The notes: generated from the sequence alone by a model not told the origin. A stretch of 46,797 nt of DNA from Alphaproteobacteria bacterium (GCA_017937705.1 JAGBDC010000014.1:1-46797); one strand, 5' to 3'; counted from the stretch's first letter, positions 9,208 through 18,374 are shown. Made by a program: numbers and translations.

Positions 9208-9513
9208 TTACTTGTGTGACAAAAACTTGCTCTCGAAAGAACTGATTGCTTGCAACATAGTGCTGTTATCTCTTGCACAGACACGGGCTACCGCCACAAA
9301 GGTCTTATAAGCGTCACGTGTCGTTGCATCAACGTGGGGCTTCTTGTTGTGGATGATGGCCTCAGCCTTGTACTTGATGATAGGTTTTCTAAAACCGCTC
9401 ATACGCATATCCTCGGTTACTTCGTTTACTACTACGAGGATTTCCTCTACTGTTGCAGTCTTCAAGCTCTTCTTGAACTCGTTAGATGCCTTTTTAGCTT
9501 CTTCGTTTGTCAT
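9208..9513 (-). CDS. Unknown small protein, 101 aa (SD-less)
   Basis: Not recognised. It starts MTNEEAKKASNEFKKSLK, is soluble and alpha-helical, and has no Cys-based or catalytic motif apart from a single Cys in ARVCARD. The ATG at 9513 has no Shine-Dalgarno (TTTTAAAACTTTTTTGAA before it). A clear promoter lies 59 bases upstream at 9572-9600. It probably forms a bicistron with 8436-9194, which shares its strand and the terminator at 8385-8421. It is short, but a dedicated promoter, a downstream partner and a continuous frame support it. Confidence 0.7.
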   Translation of the reverse strand: MTNEEAKKASNEFKKSLKTATVEEILVVVNEVTEDMRMSGFRKPIIKYKAEAIIHNKKPHVDATTRDAYKTFVAVARVCARDNSTMLQAISSFESKFLSHK

Positions 9514-9571
9514 TTCAAAAAAGTTTTAAAATTAATAATAATTATCTATAATGCTTAAAATAGCTCTTTTT

Positions 9572-9600
9572 AATATAGACAAAAAACGGACATATTGCAA
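9572..9600 (-). promoter_or_regulatory. Promoter of the 9208/8436 unit
   Basis: Minus strand TTGCAA (9600-9595), 17-base spacer, TATATT (9577-9572). The same two hexamers with the same spacer occur before tRNA-Lys at 45040-45068. Confidence 0.75.
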
Positions 9601-9692
9601 GTAAAAAATTTTATAAAAATTATAGATTTTTTGAACTTTTATAATTATTATTTCGTTTTAGAGGTATGAGTAAATTTTTATAGGATAAAAAA

Positions 9693-10838
9693 ATGATTAA
9701 AAAAATTGTTATAATCGCTACCATCGGTGTTATTGCTTGGTATGGATTTTCTCTTTATAAAAAGGATAATACAAAAGATAGCTTTGTGACTCACAAACTC
9801 TCTCGCGGTAATATAACCGAAATGGTTTCTGCTTCGGGAACAATTAATCCTATTTCAAGTATTGATGTCGGTACACAAGTTTCTGGGCGTATTCAAAAAA
9901 TATATGTCGATTATAACTCTATTGTAAAAAAAGACCAACTTTTAGCTGAAATAGACCCCTCATCTTTCGAATCAAATGTTGCAAGAGAAAAAGCTAATCT
10001 TGATGTTGCTAAAGCACAAGTTATGAGTGCTAAAGCTGCAAGAGACTATTATAAAAAACATCTCGCCAGAATAAGCAAGCTGAACAAACAAAACTACTCT
10101 GCCGATAAAGAGCTTGATGAAGCGCAGAGAGACTATGATACCGCCGTTGCCAATGTTGCTTTACACGAAGCTCAAGTTGAACAAGCACAAGCTGCTCTTG
10201 ATTATAACAAAATTCAACTCGGTTATACCAAAATTATATCTCCGGTTGACGGCATTATCGTATCTAAAAGTGTAGAAGAAGGACAAACCGTTGCTGCAAG
10301 TTTTGAAACCCCTACCCTATTCAATGTTGCCGAAGATTTAACCAAAATGCAAATAGAAGCAACGGTTGTAGAAGCCGATATTTCAAAAGTTAAAGAAGGC
10401 CAAAAAGTTCTGTTTAATGTTGACAGTTTTCCAAACGAAACTTTTGAAGGAATTGTAACTCAGGTTCGCAATGAAGCGGTTACAACTTCCAATGTCGTAA
10501 CTTATGAGGTGGTTATTTCAGTCAATAACTTAGAACATAAATTCAAACCCGGAATGACCGCTAACGTAGAAATTATTACGGCAAATGAAAAAGATATTTT
10601 AGTAGTGCCCAACAAAGCTCTACGTTTTTCAATGGGTGATGACATTCGTTATCAACAAAAAGGTGTATGGATTTTAAAAGACGGAAAACCGCAACGTATA
10701 AATGTTGTTGCCGGTGTTTATGATGATAATAATACCCAAATAACCAGTAATGAATTACAAGAAGGAACGGAAATTATTGTTGAAAAAGCCGATGCTATTC
10801 AAAAAGGCGGTCGCAAAATGCCGATGAGGATAAGATAA
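9693..10838 (+). CDS. macA: MacA-like periplasmic adaptor (membrane fusion protein)
   Basis: Periplasmic adaptor of a tripartite ABC efflux or export system, linking an inner-membrane MacB-type permease to an outer-membrane channel. An N-terminal membrane anchor (residues 3-20) is followed by a lipoyl half-motif (ASGTINPISSIDVGTQVSGR) and a long helical hairpin of about residues 95-165. The second lipoyl half (TKIISPVDGIIVSK), then beta-barrel and membrane-proximal domains, complete it. Length 381 is typical. AGGAT lies before the ATG. It overlaps the ATPase gene by one base. No TolC-like gene lies nearby. The substrate cannot be told from sequence. Confidence 0.92.
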   Translation: MIKKIVIIATIGVIAWYGFSLYKKDNTKDSFVTHKLSRGNITEMVSASGTINPISSIDVGTQVSGRIQKIYVDYNSIVKKDQLLAEIDPSSFESNVAREKANLDVAKAQVMSAKAARDYYKKHLARISKLNKQNYSADKELDEAQRDYDTAVANVALHEAQVEQAQAALDYNKIQLGYTKIISPVDGIIVSKSVEEGQTVAASFETPTLFNVAEDLTKMQIEATVVEADISKVKEGQKVLFNVDSFPNETFEGIVTQVRNEAVTTSNVVTYEVVISVNNLEHKFKPGMTANVEIITANEKDILVVPNKALRFSMGDDIRYQQKGVWILKDGKPQRINVVAGVYDDNNTQITSNELQEGTEIIVEKADAIQKGGRKMPMRIR

Positions 10839-11527
10839 TGTCATTGATAAAGCTCGAAAACATCAAAAAAAGTTACCCTCTGGGCGATGAAATGTTAGAA
10901 ATATTAAAAGGCATTTCATTAGAGATAAATGCCGGAGAATTTGTTGCAATTATGGGACCTTCCGGCTCAGGAAAATCGACATTGATGAATATTTTGGGCT
11001 GTCTTGATAAACCGACTTCCGGAAGATATTTTTTAGATAATAAAGAAGTAGGAACTCTGGAAAATGATGATTTAGCAACTATTCGCAATCAGAAAATCGG
11101 CTTTGTTTTTCAAGGTTTTAATTTGCTCTCTCGCACCTCGGCACTTGAAAACGTGGAACTGCCGATGGTCTATGCCGGCGTTCCCGATTTTGAAAGACAT
11201 AAAAAAGCAATTAAGGCTCTTAAAGCCGTTGGTTTGGAAAAACGTATGGACCACCAACCCAACCAATTATCCGGTGGACAACAACAACGTGTTGCAATAG
11301 CACGAGCTCTCGTAAACGAAGCTCCGATTATTTTTGCTGATGAACCGACCGGAAATTTAGACACTAAAACGAGTATTGAGGTTATGGAACTCTTCACAAA
11401 ATTTAATAAAGAATTGGGAAGAACCATAATTTTGGTTACCCACGAAGAAGATATTGCGATGTATGCCGATAGAATTATCAAAGTTGTTGACGGAGAAATT
11501 TTAAGCGATACGAGGAACAAAAAATGA
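10838..11527 (+). CDS. MacB/LolD-type ABC transporter ATPase
   Basis: Cytoplasmic ATPase of the MacAB-like system. It has Walker A GPSGSGKST (residues 40-48), Q-loop FVFQGFNLLSRT, signature LSGGQQQRVAIARAL, Walker B PIIFADEPTGNLD and the switch His in LVTHEEDIA, all typical of the MacB/LolD/FtsE group. At 229 residues it is a stand-alone ATPase, whereas E. coli MacB carries ATPase and permease in one chain. It overlaps macA by one base and the permease gene by four, so the three are one operon. Confidence 0.95.
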   Translation: MSLIKLENIKKSYPLGDEMLEILKGISLEINAGEFVAIMGPSGSGKSTLMNILGCLDKPTSGRYFLDNKEVGTLENDDLATIRNQKIGFVFQGFNLLSRTSALENVELPMVYAGVPDFERHKKAIKALKAVGLEKRMDHQPNQLSGGQQQRVAIARALVNEAPIIFADEPTGNLDTKTSIEVMELFTKFNKELGRTIILVTHEEDIAMYADRIIKVVDGEILSDTRNKK

Positions 11528-12753
11528 TAGAATTAAAAACCATAACCAGTATTGCAATACGAGCCATAAAAGCTAACAAAATGCGTTCATCACTAACCAG
11601 TTTAGGCATTATTATCGGTGTTGCCGCTGTAATCGTGATGTTAGCAATCGGAAACGGAGCTCAAGTTTCAATTCAAAAAGATATGAAAAGCATGGGTTCA
11701 AATTTAATGATGATTCGTTCAGGTTCTTCTACATCAAGCGGGGCTCGTGGCGGACGTGGATCTCTTCCGACAATGAAAGCCGGAGACGGAGATGCTATAC
11801 AAGAAAAAATAAGTAAAATCAAATTAGCTGCACCGGTTTTAGAACAAACCAATCAAATTGTTTATGGTAATGCTAACTGGGCAACATCTACAACCGGAAC
11901 CGACAATCGATATTTTCAAATAAAAGAATGGGAACTCGATTATGGGCGTAATTTTTCCGAAAGTGATGTAAAAAATGCCGCAAAAGTTACTATTTTAGGA
12001 AAAACCGTAGTAACCGAACTTTTTGGCGATGTTGATCCTATCGGTAAAACAATTCGCATAAAAGGTATGCCGTTTACCGTCATCGGTGTCCTGGATAAAC
12101 GTGGCGAAAACGGTATGGGACACGACCAAGATGACGTTGTTTTTATTCCTATCACTACCGCACAGAAAAAAATTATCGGAATTACCTTTCCCGATCAAGT
12201 AAATATGGTAATGTTGCAAGCTGTTGATAGCGAGGCCACCTATTCATCACAAGAAGAAATTACACAGCTTCTAAGACAAAGACACAATTTAGGCGAAAAT
12301 AAAGATAACGATTTTATCATTATGAATATGACCCAAATGCAAGAAATGATGGAAAGTTCAACCCAAATTATGACAATTTTACTCGGCTCAATCGCTTCTA
12401 TTTCTTTGCTTGTAGGAGGTATCGGCATTATGAACATAATGTTGGTATCAGTAACCGAACGCACCCGAGAAATCGGTATAAGAATGGCTATCGGAGCAAA
12501 AGCCTGGGATATCCGATGGCAGTTTTTAATGGAATCCATCGTATTGTCATTAATCGGTGGTTTAGCAGGAATAATAACCGGATTGTTAGGTGTTCAGATT
12601 ATGAAAACAGTCACAACCTTTACTCTTATAATTGATTGGGCTTATGTTATAATTCCCTTTGTATTTTCAGGTCTTGTCGGGGTGCTGTTCGGATTTTATC
12701 CGGCATATAAAGCTTCTCTCCTAAATCCGATTAATGCGTTGAGATATGAATAG
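11524..12753 (+). CDS. MacB-like ABC transporter permease (FtsX family)
   Basis: Inner-membrane permease of the MacAB-like system. One N-terminal membrane helix (about residues 20-42, SLGIIIGVAAVIVML) is followed by a large periplasmic MacB_PCD domain to about residue 285. Three C-terminal helices of the FtsX fold follow, with the conserved GGIGIMNIMLVSVTERTREI segment. The periplasmic domain has a Gly/Ser-rich insert (SSTSSGARGGRG). Such permeases transduce ATP hydrolysis into periplasmic motion rather than passing substrate through the membrane. Length 409 matches stand-alone members. Confidence 0.94.
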   Translation: MIELKTITSIAIRAIKANKMRSSLTSLGIIIGVAAVIVMLAIGNGAQVSIQKDMKSMGSNLMMIRSGSSTSSGARGGRGSLPTMKAGDGDAIQEKISKIKLAAPVLEQTNQIVYGNANWATSTTGTDNRYFQIKEWELDYGRNFSESDVKNAAKVTILGKTVVTELFGDVDPIGKTIRIKGMPFTVIGVLDKRGENGMGHDQDDVVFIPITTAQKKIIGITFPDQVNMVMLQAVDSEATYSSQEEITQLLRQRHNLGENKDNDFIIMNMTQMQEMMESSTQIMTILLGSIASISLLVGGIGIMNIMLVSVTERTREIGIRMAIGAKAWDIRWQFLMESIVLSLIGGLAGIITGLLGVQIMKTVTTFTLIIDWAYVIIPFVFSGLVGVLFGFYPAYKASLLNPINALRYE

Positions 12754-12794
12754 ATAAAAGAGATTTCCATTATCACGAGAACAATTTTTATTTT

Positions 12795-13055
12795 GTCATT
12801 ACGAGGATAATCCATAGAATTTATAAAGCATAATATTTCTGGATTGCCACAGCCCTAAAGGGATTCGCAATGACAGGACGGAGAGCAGATTGCCACGAAA
12901 ATTAAAAATTTTCTCGCAATGACAGTTTTTTGTTCGTCATCGCGAGGAGTTTTCTTTTTTGTCATCGCGAGGAGCAACAGCGACGTGGCAATCCAGTAGG
13001 ATAATACGCCTTATATTTCTGGATTGCTTCGCAAGACTTCGTCGCTCGCAAAGAC
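12795..13055. repeat. Cluster of palindromic GTCAT-CGCGAGG repeats
   Basis: The 385-base gap between the permease and the 13139 gene holds at least three related units. Copy A (12795-12874) runs from GTCATTACGAGG to CGCAATGAC. A shorter unit (12885-12923) ends in TCGCAATGAC. A half unit lies at 12935-12949 (CGTCATCGCGAGGAG). Copy C (12961-13055) runs from GTCATCGCGAGGAGC to TCGCAAAGAC. Each is an imperfect palindrome sharing TGGATTGC. They resemble the short dispersed palindromes (GTCATTGCGAGG...GCAATCC) found in many host-associated bacteria. Confidence 0.75.
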
Positions 13056-13086
13056 GAGGAAGGACACTTCTCATAATAACTTTAAA

Positions 13087-13117
13087 CAAAAAAAAGAGTC
13101 CGACAACGCGGACTCTT
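13087..13117 (-). terminator. Terminator after the 13139-13912 gene
   Basis: Minus-strand stem AAGAGTCCG / CGGACTCTT with a 6-base loop and a run of T. A second perfect 19-base palindrome (13122-13140) overlaps the stop codon. Confidence 0.92.
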
Positions 13118-13138
13118 CAAAAATATCTCTGAGAGATA

Positions 13139-13912
13139 TTAGTAGTTACGAGCTTTTTTGTGGAAGACACCCTTAACGTAGAATGTCAAGCCAACGAAAA
13201 ATCTTTGGTCTTTGGAGTTTTTAATTGTTTCTCCGTTGACCTTAAACTCGTGTTTTACGTCGTATGTATGTGCAGAAGCTTCGATGCCCCATCTAACGGC
13301 TCCCATGAATTGTCGGTGTTCATAACCGATTTTAAGTCCATAGGCTAAACCCATTGAGGTTGGAACTGATGTTCCGTTTACAATGATATGGTCATCTTCA
13401 TAGTTGAACTGTGAATCGTTACGAGCCTCCTGCAAACCAACTTTAGCTCCAACATAGAACTTGTTAGTCTGAAGATTGTTCTTACCCCACTTCGCAACAG
13501 CAATGCTGGGCTCAAAGAACGCATTAAAAGCGCCGTAACGTTTGCCAGAAGCATCGGAAATCTGAGAATAACCGGCGGTTACGTCCCAATCCATAAGCTT
13601 ACCACTATATCCGAATACCACACCGAAGTTGTATCCTACAATTGATCCGGCACCTTGACCACAATCAAAGCCAGCACCAACTTTACCGCCTAAAGAGAAA
13701 CCTTCGATTGTTTCTGCTTTCCAGACAATTGAGCTATCGGGAAGAATCATAACTAGCTCGTCATGTCTCATACCTCCAAGCTCTTCTATATACTCGAGCT
13801 TATAACTTCGGATATCGTTAGCTTTTGCAATCTGCTTTACCTCTTGGGCATTTGCAGCGAAAGCTGATACTACCATTAATACACTCACGAAAATATTTCT
13901 TAAATTTGCCAT
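13139..13912 (-). CDS. Predicted outer-membrane beta-barrel protein, 257 aa (SD-less)
   Basis: Exported protein with a Sec signal peptide (MANLRNIFVSVLMVVSAFAA, cleaved at ANA-QE). The mature part has repeated amphipathic beta strands with aromatic ends and Gly (VGAGFDCGQGAGSIVGYNFG, MGLAYGLKIGYEHRQFMGAV), and a near-terminal strand RFFVGLTFYVKG. This is the pattern of a small outer-membrane barrel. The Ala-Gln signal junction and overall style resemble Bacteroidetes barrels. No Shine-Dalgarno; AATCAACAAAAA stands before the ATG. A TATAAT at 13934-13929 lies 17 bases from the ATG, but its -35 match is poor. It sits just downstream of the lipoprotein gene on the same strand. Confidence 0.8.
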   Translation of the reverse strand: MANLRNIFVSVLMVVSAFAANAQEVKQIAKANDIRSYKLEYIEELGGMRHDELVMILPDSSIVWKAETIEGFSLGGKVGAGFDCGQGAGSIVGYNFGVVFGYSGKLMDWDVTAGYSQISDASGKRYGAFNAFFEPSIAVAKWGKNNLQTNKFYVGAKVGLQEARNDSQFNYEDDHIIVNGTSVPTSMGLAYGLKIGYEHRQFMGAVRWGIEASAHTYDVKHEFKVNGETIKNSKDQRFFVGLTFYVKGVFHKKARNY

Positions 13913-13933
13913 TTTTTGTTGATTTTAAATTAT

Positions 13934-13972
13934 AAAAAATCTCCGCCGGGGTGCTTATTGCACCGCGGGGAG
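13934..13972 (-). terminator. Terminator after the 14056 lipoprotein gene
   Basis: Minus-strand GC-rich hairpin (arms 13972-13960 and 13954-13941, loop AATAA) followed by ATTTTTT. A second hairpin (CCTAG...CTAGG, about 13991-14016), also followed by T-rich sequence, lies just upstream, giving tandem stops before the barrel gene. Confidence 0.75.
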
Positions 13973-14055
13973 AAAATGTTTATTAAAAGAAACCTAGCCC
14001 GGACCTCGCCGTCTAGGTATAAGAGAATAACCTCCTGAACATCACAGAAAAAACA

Positions 14056-16314
14056 TTAACGCAGGCTCAAGCTTGAGTCAGCAGTTGTTTTACCATTGTT
14101 CTTAGCATAGCTGATAGTAATTGTGTTTCCATCAATTCTAAATGACTGTGCTGAAGGAGTAGGAGTAACGTCAACACCAATGCCTAGAGAAATGGCATTG
14201 TTTTCCATTACAGTGTGGTCCCAAGAAGCATTAGTACCTGCGTAGATCCAACGACCATTGCTGGTGATGATCTTTGCAGGAGCCCACTTGCTACCGGTCC
14301 AAACACCGCTGTAAGAAGCGTTACGTGAACACTTGCTTACGCCATTAGCTGATGCTACAGACTGCTCGAAAGCATAGATAAGATTCATATCTACAACACC
14401 GTTAGGAGCCATAACGACACCATTTTCGTATGTAAACACGATCATATCCATGAAACGATCACCTGTGTTCTTCTGTACGCGAGTGTATTTCGCTGATACA
14501 GGAGCACCAAGCCAATGAGGAACTGTAGTGTCATCATCACCGTTGTCATCGTTGCCACCATTGTTGCCGTTGTTAACCACTACCCACAACTCTGCAGGAG
14601 CCTCAGCAGATGCGTTGCGACCATTGAAGGTTGCAGACATTGCATGAATGTAGCTCTTGCGGTTATAGGTGTTTCCACCGTCCTGAACGTCGCTCATATC
14701 AGACATATTAAATCCGTTATCTGAAACATTCTCATACTCCTTGTAAAGCATGTTGTGATTCATAGGATTGTAAACAGCCTTCTCATAGCGAAGAACGAAA
14801 CCTCTGTTGAACTTGTTATTGCCAACAGTGTAGTTACGCTCATATGTCTGGATAGTGAAGTCACCTGTAGTATGGGTGTTAACGAGCTGCTCCTGACCGA
14901 GGCTTGCGCCATTCTGTGTCAGGTCAAAGTTGTCAACAATGCGAGTAATTGAAGCAGGAGCTACCAAGTTGTTAACAAGGTTAACAGACTTTCTGTACTT
15001 CTTCTCGCCAGAAACACTCCAGATTTCAGTAATCTCGATCCATGTCTTTGAGGTATTCTCATTAACATAGTCGATACCCTCGTCTGTAATGGTCTTTGAG
15101 AGAAGCTCGTCCTGCTCAGCAGTAACGCGGATTTCAGTCTCAGCCTTTACATTTACGTTACGACCGTTGAATCTTGCAGCGATGCTGTGAGTGTTCAACA
15201 TACGATCGTACTCATAAGTGTTTGACATTGCTGTCATTGTGAAACCGTTATCTGCAATACCCTCGAAACATGCCTTAGGCATATCGAAAGTATTGTTACC
15301 ATCTGACCAAACTGCAGTCTCATGAGAGAGAACGAAGTTCTTTGTGAAAACATCGTTACCCACGAGATAGTTCTGCACGTGCTGACTGATAGTAAAGTTG
15401 CCCTCAACTCTGATACCTGCATTATTCTCATCGCTCAACTCAGCAATAATCTGATTAAGATTAAAGCTAGAAAGAACCATAATCTCATAAGCAGGAGAGT
15501 TCACAGAGAAGTTCAAAATCACTTCGTAACGGCTTTTCATAGCACCACTTACTGCATAAACACGAGTAATCTCAATCCAAGACTTTGCGGTACCTGTGCC
15601 ATTATCAAAATTAATAATGTCGAAGCCCTCATTAGTCTTTGAAGTTGAGATAAGCTCATCTGCAGCCTCTGTCTGAAGGGTGTGATAACCCAACTCCTCA
15701 CGACCATTACCCATGAAAGAAACTTCATAAGCTGATGTGCAAAGAGTATAGTTATAAGCACCTACCTGACCTGCATCATCAGTCTTTACAGACTTGTATG
15801 ACACATTACCGTTTGCTGCAGGAAAGTCATAACGTAATCCCCAAACGTAAGTATACGCATCAAGGTAGTCGATTGAACCAACCTTAGTGTACTTGTCGAA
15901 CTTATCGACAAACTTACGAGTGGTCTTAGTGTAGTATACACCGTTCTCGTCATAACTTGAAGTCTCAGGAGCTGAAAGCTCGAAAGCAACATGCTCAACT
16001 GTAGGATTAACTACAGAAGTTGTGTCGTTAGGGTTGATGTTAAAGTTAACACCACCAAGAGCAACAACAACTGTTGTATCCTTTACGAACACGCCATCTT
16101 CCCACTGCTCTGCCTTGATTGTACCGTTCTCACCGTCGCGGGTGATAGCGGTCTTAATCTCAGTGTTTGTACCAGGGATTACTGTACCTCCGTTACTCTT
16201 TACAGAGTAATTAATTTCGTCCAGTACACCATCTTCACATGAAGTGAAGGATACTAAACTTACCATTGCCATTAAAACAATGATTAAACTTTTGTAGATT
16301 TTGCTGTCTGCCAT
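14056..16314 (-). CDS. Large repeat-containing surface lipoprotein, 752 aa (SD-less)
   Basis: Predicted lipoprotein: the signal peptide ends in a lipobox, VSFTSC at about residue 26, followed by acidic EDGVLDE. This is the Cys-plus-acidic pattern that serves as a surface export signal in Bacteroidetes. The body has related segments of roughly 150-180 residues: SKTNEGFDIINFDNG with SWIEITRVYAVSG, then SKTITDEGIDYVNE with TWIEITEIWSVSG. Paired ADNGFTMTAMSN / SDNGFNMSDMSD motifs and paired FNGRN motifs also recur. An Asn/Asp/Gly linker (NNGNNGGNDDNGDDD) precedes a distinct C-terminal domain. No catalytic motif seen. No Shine-Dalgarno; own promoter and terminators. Likely a surface adhesin-like or binding protein; function unknown. 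Confidence 0.82.
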   Translation of the reverse strand: MADSKIYKSLIIVLMAMVSLVSFTSCEDGVLDEINYSVKSNGGTVIPGTNTEIKTAITRDGENGTIKAEQWEDGVFVKDTTVVVALGGVNFNINPNDTTSVVNPTVEHVAFELSAPETSSYDENGVYYTKTTRKFVDKFDKYTKVGSIDYLDAYTYVWGLRYDFPAANGNVSYKSVKTDDAGQVGAYNYTLCTSAYEVSFMGNGREELGYHTLQTEAADELISTSKTNEGFDIINFDNGTGTAKSWIEITRVYAVSGAMKSRYEVILNFSVNSPAYEIMVLSSFNLNQIIAELSDENNAGIRVEGNFTISQHVQNYLVGNDVFTKNFVLSHETAVWSDGNNTFDMPKACFEGIADNGFTMTAMSNTYEYDRMLNTHSIAARFNGRNVNVKAETEIRVTAEQDELLSKTITDEGIDYVNENTSKTWIEITEIWSVSGEKKYRKSVNLVNNLVAPASITRIVDNFDLTQNGASLGQEQLVNTHTTGDFTIQTYERNYTVGNNKFNRGFVLRYEKAVYNPMNHNMLYKEYENVSDNGFNMSDMSDVQDGGNTYNRKSYIHAMSATFNGRNASAEAPAELWVVVNNGNNGGNDDNGDDDTTVPHWLGAPVSAKYTRVQKNTGDRFMDMIVFTYENGVVMAPNGVVDMNLIYAFEQSVASANGVSKCSRNASYSGVWTGSKWAPAKIITSNGRWIYAGTNASWDHTVMENNAISLGIGVDVTPTPSAQSFRIDGNTITISYAKNNGKTTADSSLSLR

Positions 16315-16463
16315 AGTTATTGTTTTTTTAATTAATAATTCAATTTAGGCAATTCTCCACTCTTTTAAAACACTTTTATAACTCTTTCATTAATACAAAA
16401 AATGAAAAAGATTTCTCTAAAAATATGCGTCTCTAATCGAATAAAATAATTGCTTATATCGTT

Positions 16464-16492
16464 AAAATAGCACATTTGTTTTTTAATAGCAA
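16464..16492 (-). promoter_or_regulatory. Probable promoter of the lipoprotein gene
   Basis: Minus strand TTGCTA (16492-16487), 17-base spacer, TATTTT (16469-16464), leaving a leader of about 145 AT-rich bases. The rest of the 331-base gap 16315-16645 holds only AT-rich sequence and no other feature that I can see. Confidence 0.5.
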
Positions 16493-16645
16493 CATTTTTT
16501 TGCGAAAATTTACAAAAAAAATCATTTATTTTTTTAACTTTTTATCCTCTATTCTTTACAGGCTTTAATTTTCAAGGTTTTGAATATTTTTCATTGTTTT
16601 TGTCTAAAAATTTTTAAACAGTTAAAATATGCTATTACTTTGGCT

Positions 16646-17284
16646 TCATAAAGCATATTGTTTTTCAGCAGAAACCGTAAGCAACTCAAAATCCTCTAAA
16701 AACCATTCAATTTCCTCATCAGAAGCCTTTACCATTTCATAAAATTTATTACGATAAGACAATATCAATGAACTTTCAGCGATTTTTATATCGGTTATTT
16801 TTATCGTATCATTTACTTTATGCATTCTGAACTCAACAACAAACTGCATTGGCTCACTTTGTGGATTCTGTTGATATTTTATATCAGCCGTAACAAAAAC
16901 ATCTTTTTTTTCGCTTCGACTACTCGTTATATCAAAGCTCAATCTATTTTCAAAAGTAAGAGGAAATCCTTTATAAACGTTTATAGAATATCTCTTAAAA
17001 AGTCCCATATATTTCTCGCGCTGCTCCGGAGTCATTTGCCGCCAATATCTTCCGATAACAAATTTGCCGATATAATCTAAATCAACGTAATTTAAGAACA
17101 TATTATCAAGCTTTTGATATTTTGTCGCTATATCTTTTTCCGCAAAAAAGGATAACAGATTATTCCCTTGCTCCAAAGCAAAGCTCTCGGCTTCTTGCAA
17201 TGACAAATCAGCAGACTTTACCGGTTGAGCAAACAACAATATTCCACAAAAAAGAATAAAATATAAAAAATAGTTACTTTTCAT
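16646..17284 (-). CDS. mlaC: MlaC/Ttg2D-family phospholipid-binding protein
   Basis: Periplasmic shuttle of the Mla lipid-asymmetry pathway, which carries phospholipid between outer-membrane MlaA and the inner-membrane MlaFEDB transporter. The signal peptide (residues 1-24, FAQPVKSA) precedes a mixed alpha/beta domain with the family signature YIGKFVIGRYWRQMTPEQREKY and a central IKYQQNPQSEPMQFVVEFRMH strand pair. Length 212 is typical. AAGG lies before the ATG. None of the other mla genes is adjacent, so the gene stands alone here, divergent from the binding protein at 17334. Confidence 0.9.
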   Translation of the reverse strand: MKSNYFLYFILFCGILLFAQPVKSADLSLQEAESFALEQGNNLLSFFAEKDIATKYQKLDNMFLNYVDLDYIGKFVIGRYWRQMTPEQREKYMGLFKRYSINVYKGFPLTFENRLSFDITSSRSEKKDVFVTADIKYQQNPQSEPMQFVVEFRMHKVNDTIKITDIKIAESSLILSYRNKFYEMVKASDEEIEWFLEDFELLTVSAEKQYAL

Positions 17285-17333
17285 AAAGAATTACCTTATA
17301 TAATTAATGCTATATGGACTAATCATAACATGA

Positions 17334-18374
17334 ATGGTAAAAAAAATGAAACTAAAATTGTGGTTATGCTGTTTTTTATTAACAATTTATAGCGGAACAG
17401 CTTTTGCATCAGAATCATCTGATGCCGGTTTATACTTCATAAACAACAGAGGGGTTGTTCGTTGCGGAACTCCCAGCGATAACAAAATTTTTGCTTATAA
17501 AGATGAAGACGGAAAATGGCAAGGAATCAGTCCTGAAATATGCCGTATTATTTCTACGGCAATTTTTGGTCGCAGTGATCGAATCAAAATGGTTTTCGTT
17601 CCGGAAACAATGGTTTCAGATGCTTTAAGTACCAATAAAATAGATGTTATGATTGGCGGAATGCCCTATTCCGCAACAAACGAATCTTCAACAAAAGCTG
17701 CTCCGGTTGCACCTATCTATTACGATCGCATGGTGTTTTTAGCCCGTGATGCAGCTAAAGCAAAATCAATGAAAGATTTTCAAGGCGAAAAAGTTTGTAT
17801 TGTTGACGATATTGATGATTTAAGCCGTCTTAATGCTTTCAACGACAAACATCAGCTCAACTTCAAAATTATGAACTATAAATTATCAAGCCAAGCAAGG
17901 GAATCGTTCTTATTAAAACGTTGTCGCTTGTTTGTAGGTAATGCTATGTTATTACAAGATATGCTTCTTAACACTCCAAGCGGCATGAGCGGAGTCGAAA
18001 TGTTACCGGAAACTATAGATACTCGTCCGTTTTATTTATATACAGACAAAGCCAACACCACTTTACGTAGTGCATTAAAATGGATTATGAATGCAACAAA
18101 ATTGGCTGAAGAAGTAGGATTAACCCAAGATAATTATACCTTAAATTTGGCTACTAAGGATATATCTATGCGTAATCTGTTGGGAATCGACGACAAACTG
18201 TGGAATCGTTTCAAATTAGAGCCGACTTGGGTTCAAACCTTATTGAAAGAACGTGGTCACTACGGAGATGTTTTTGAAAATACTTTAGGTTCAAAATCTC
18301 GCTTTAATTTGAAAAGAGGAAAGAATCATCTGCTTAAAAACGGCGGTATGATGTTCTCTGAAGAATTTTTATAG
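17334..18374 (+). CDS. AapJ-like amino-acid binding protein (SBP family 3)
   Basis: Periplasmic solute-binding protein. After a signal peptide (about residues 1-26, TAFA-SE) it has the polar amino-acid binding fold, with GVVRCGTPSDNKIFAYKDED, GKWQGISPEICRII and the second-lobe segment KIDVMIGGMPYSATNES. This arrangement resembles AapJ, the general L-amino-acid binding protein of Alphaproteobacteria. AapJ normally has AapQ, AapM and AapP beside it; no permease or ATPase follows here, so it is an orphan or serves a distant transporter. The start at 17334 or the ATG at 17346 is possible; neither has a strong ribosome site. A glycosyltransferase follows after nine bases. Confidence 0.85.
   Translation: MVKKMKLKLWLCCFLLTIYSGTAFASESSDAGLYFINNRGVVRCGTPSDNKIFAYKDEDGKWQGISPEICRIISTAIFGRSDRIKMVFVPETMVSDALSTNKIDVMIGGMPYSATNESSTKAAPVAPIYYDRMVFLARDAAKAKSMKDFQGEKVCIVDDIDDLSRLNAFNDKHQLNFKIMNYKLSSQARESFLLKRCRLFVGNAMLLQDMLLNTPSGMSGVEMLPETIDTRPFYLYTDKANTTLRSALKWIMNATKLAEEVGLTQDNYTLNLATKDISMRNLLGIDDKLWNRFKLEPTWVQTLLKERGHYGDVFENTLGSKSRFNLKRGKNHLLKNGGMMFSEEFL

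Noticed and set aside
8436-9284. Longer start of the 252-residue gene, beginning at 9284
   Set aside because: The extension overlaps the end of the 9208-9513 gene and gives an unlikely Cys-rich N terminus; the ATG at 9194 fits the bicistron.
14515-16242. Several plus-strand open frames of 60-106 residues opposite the lipoprotein gene
   Set aside because: They are antisense shadows of a single 752-residue frame with signal peptide and repeats.
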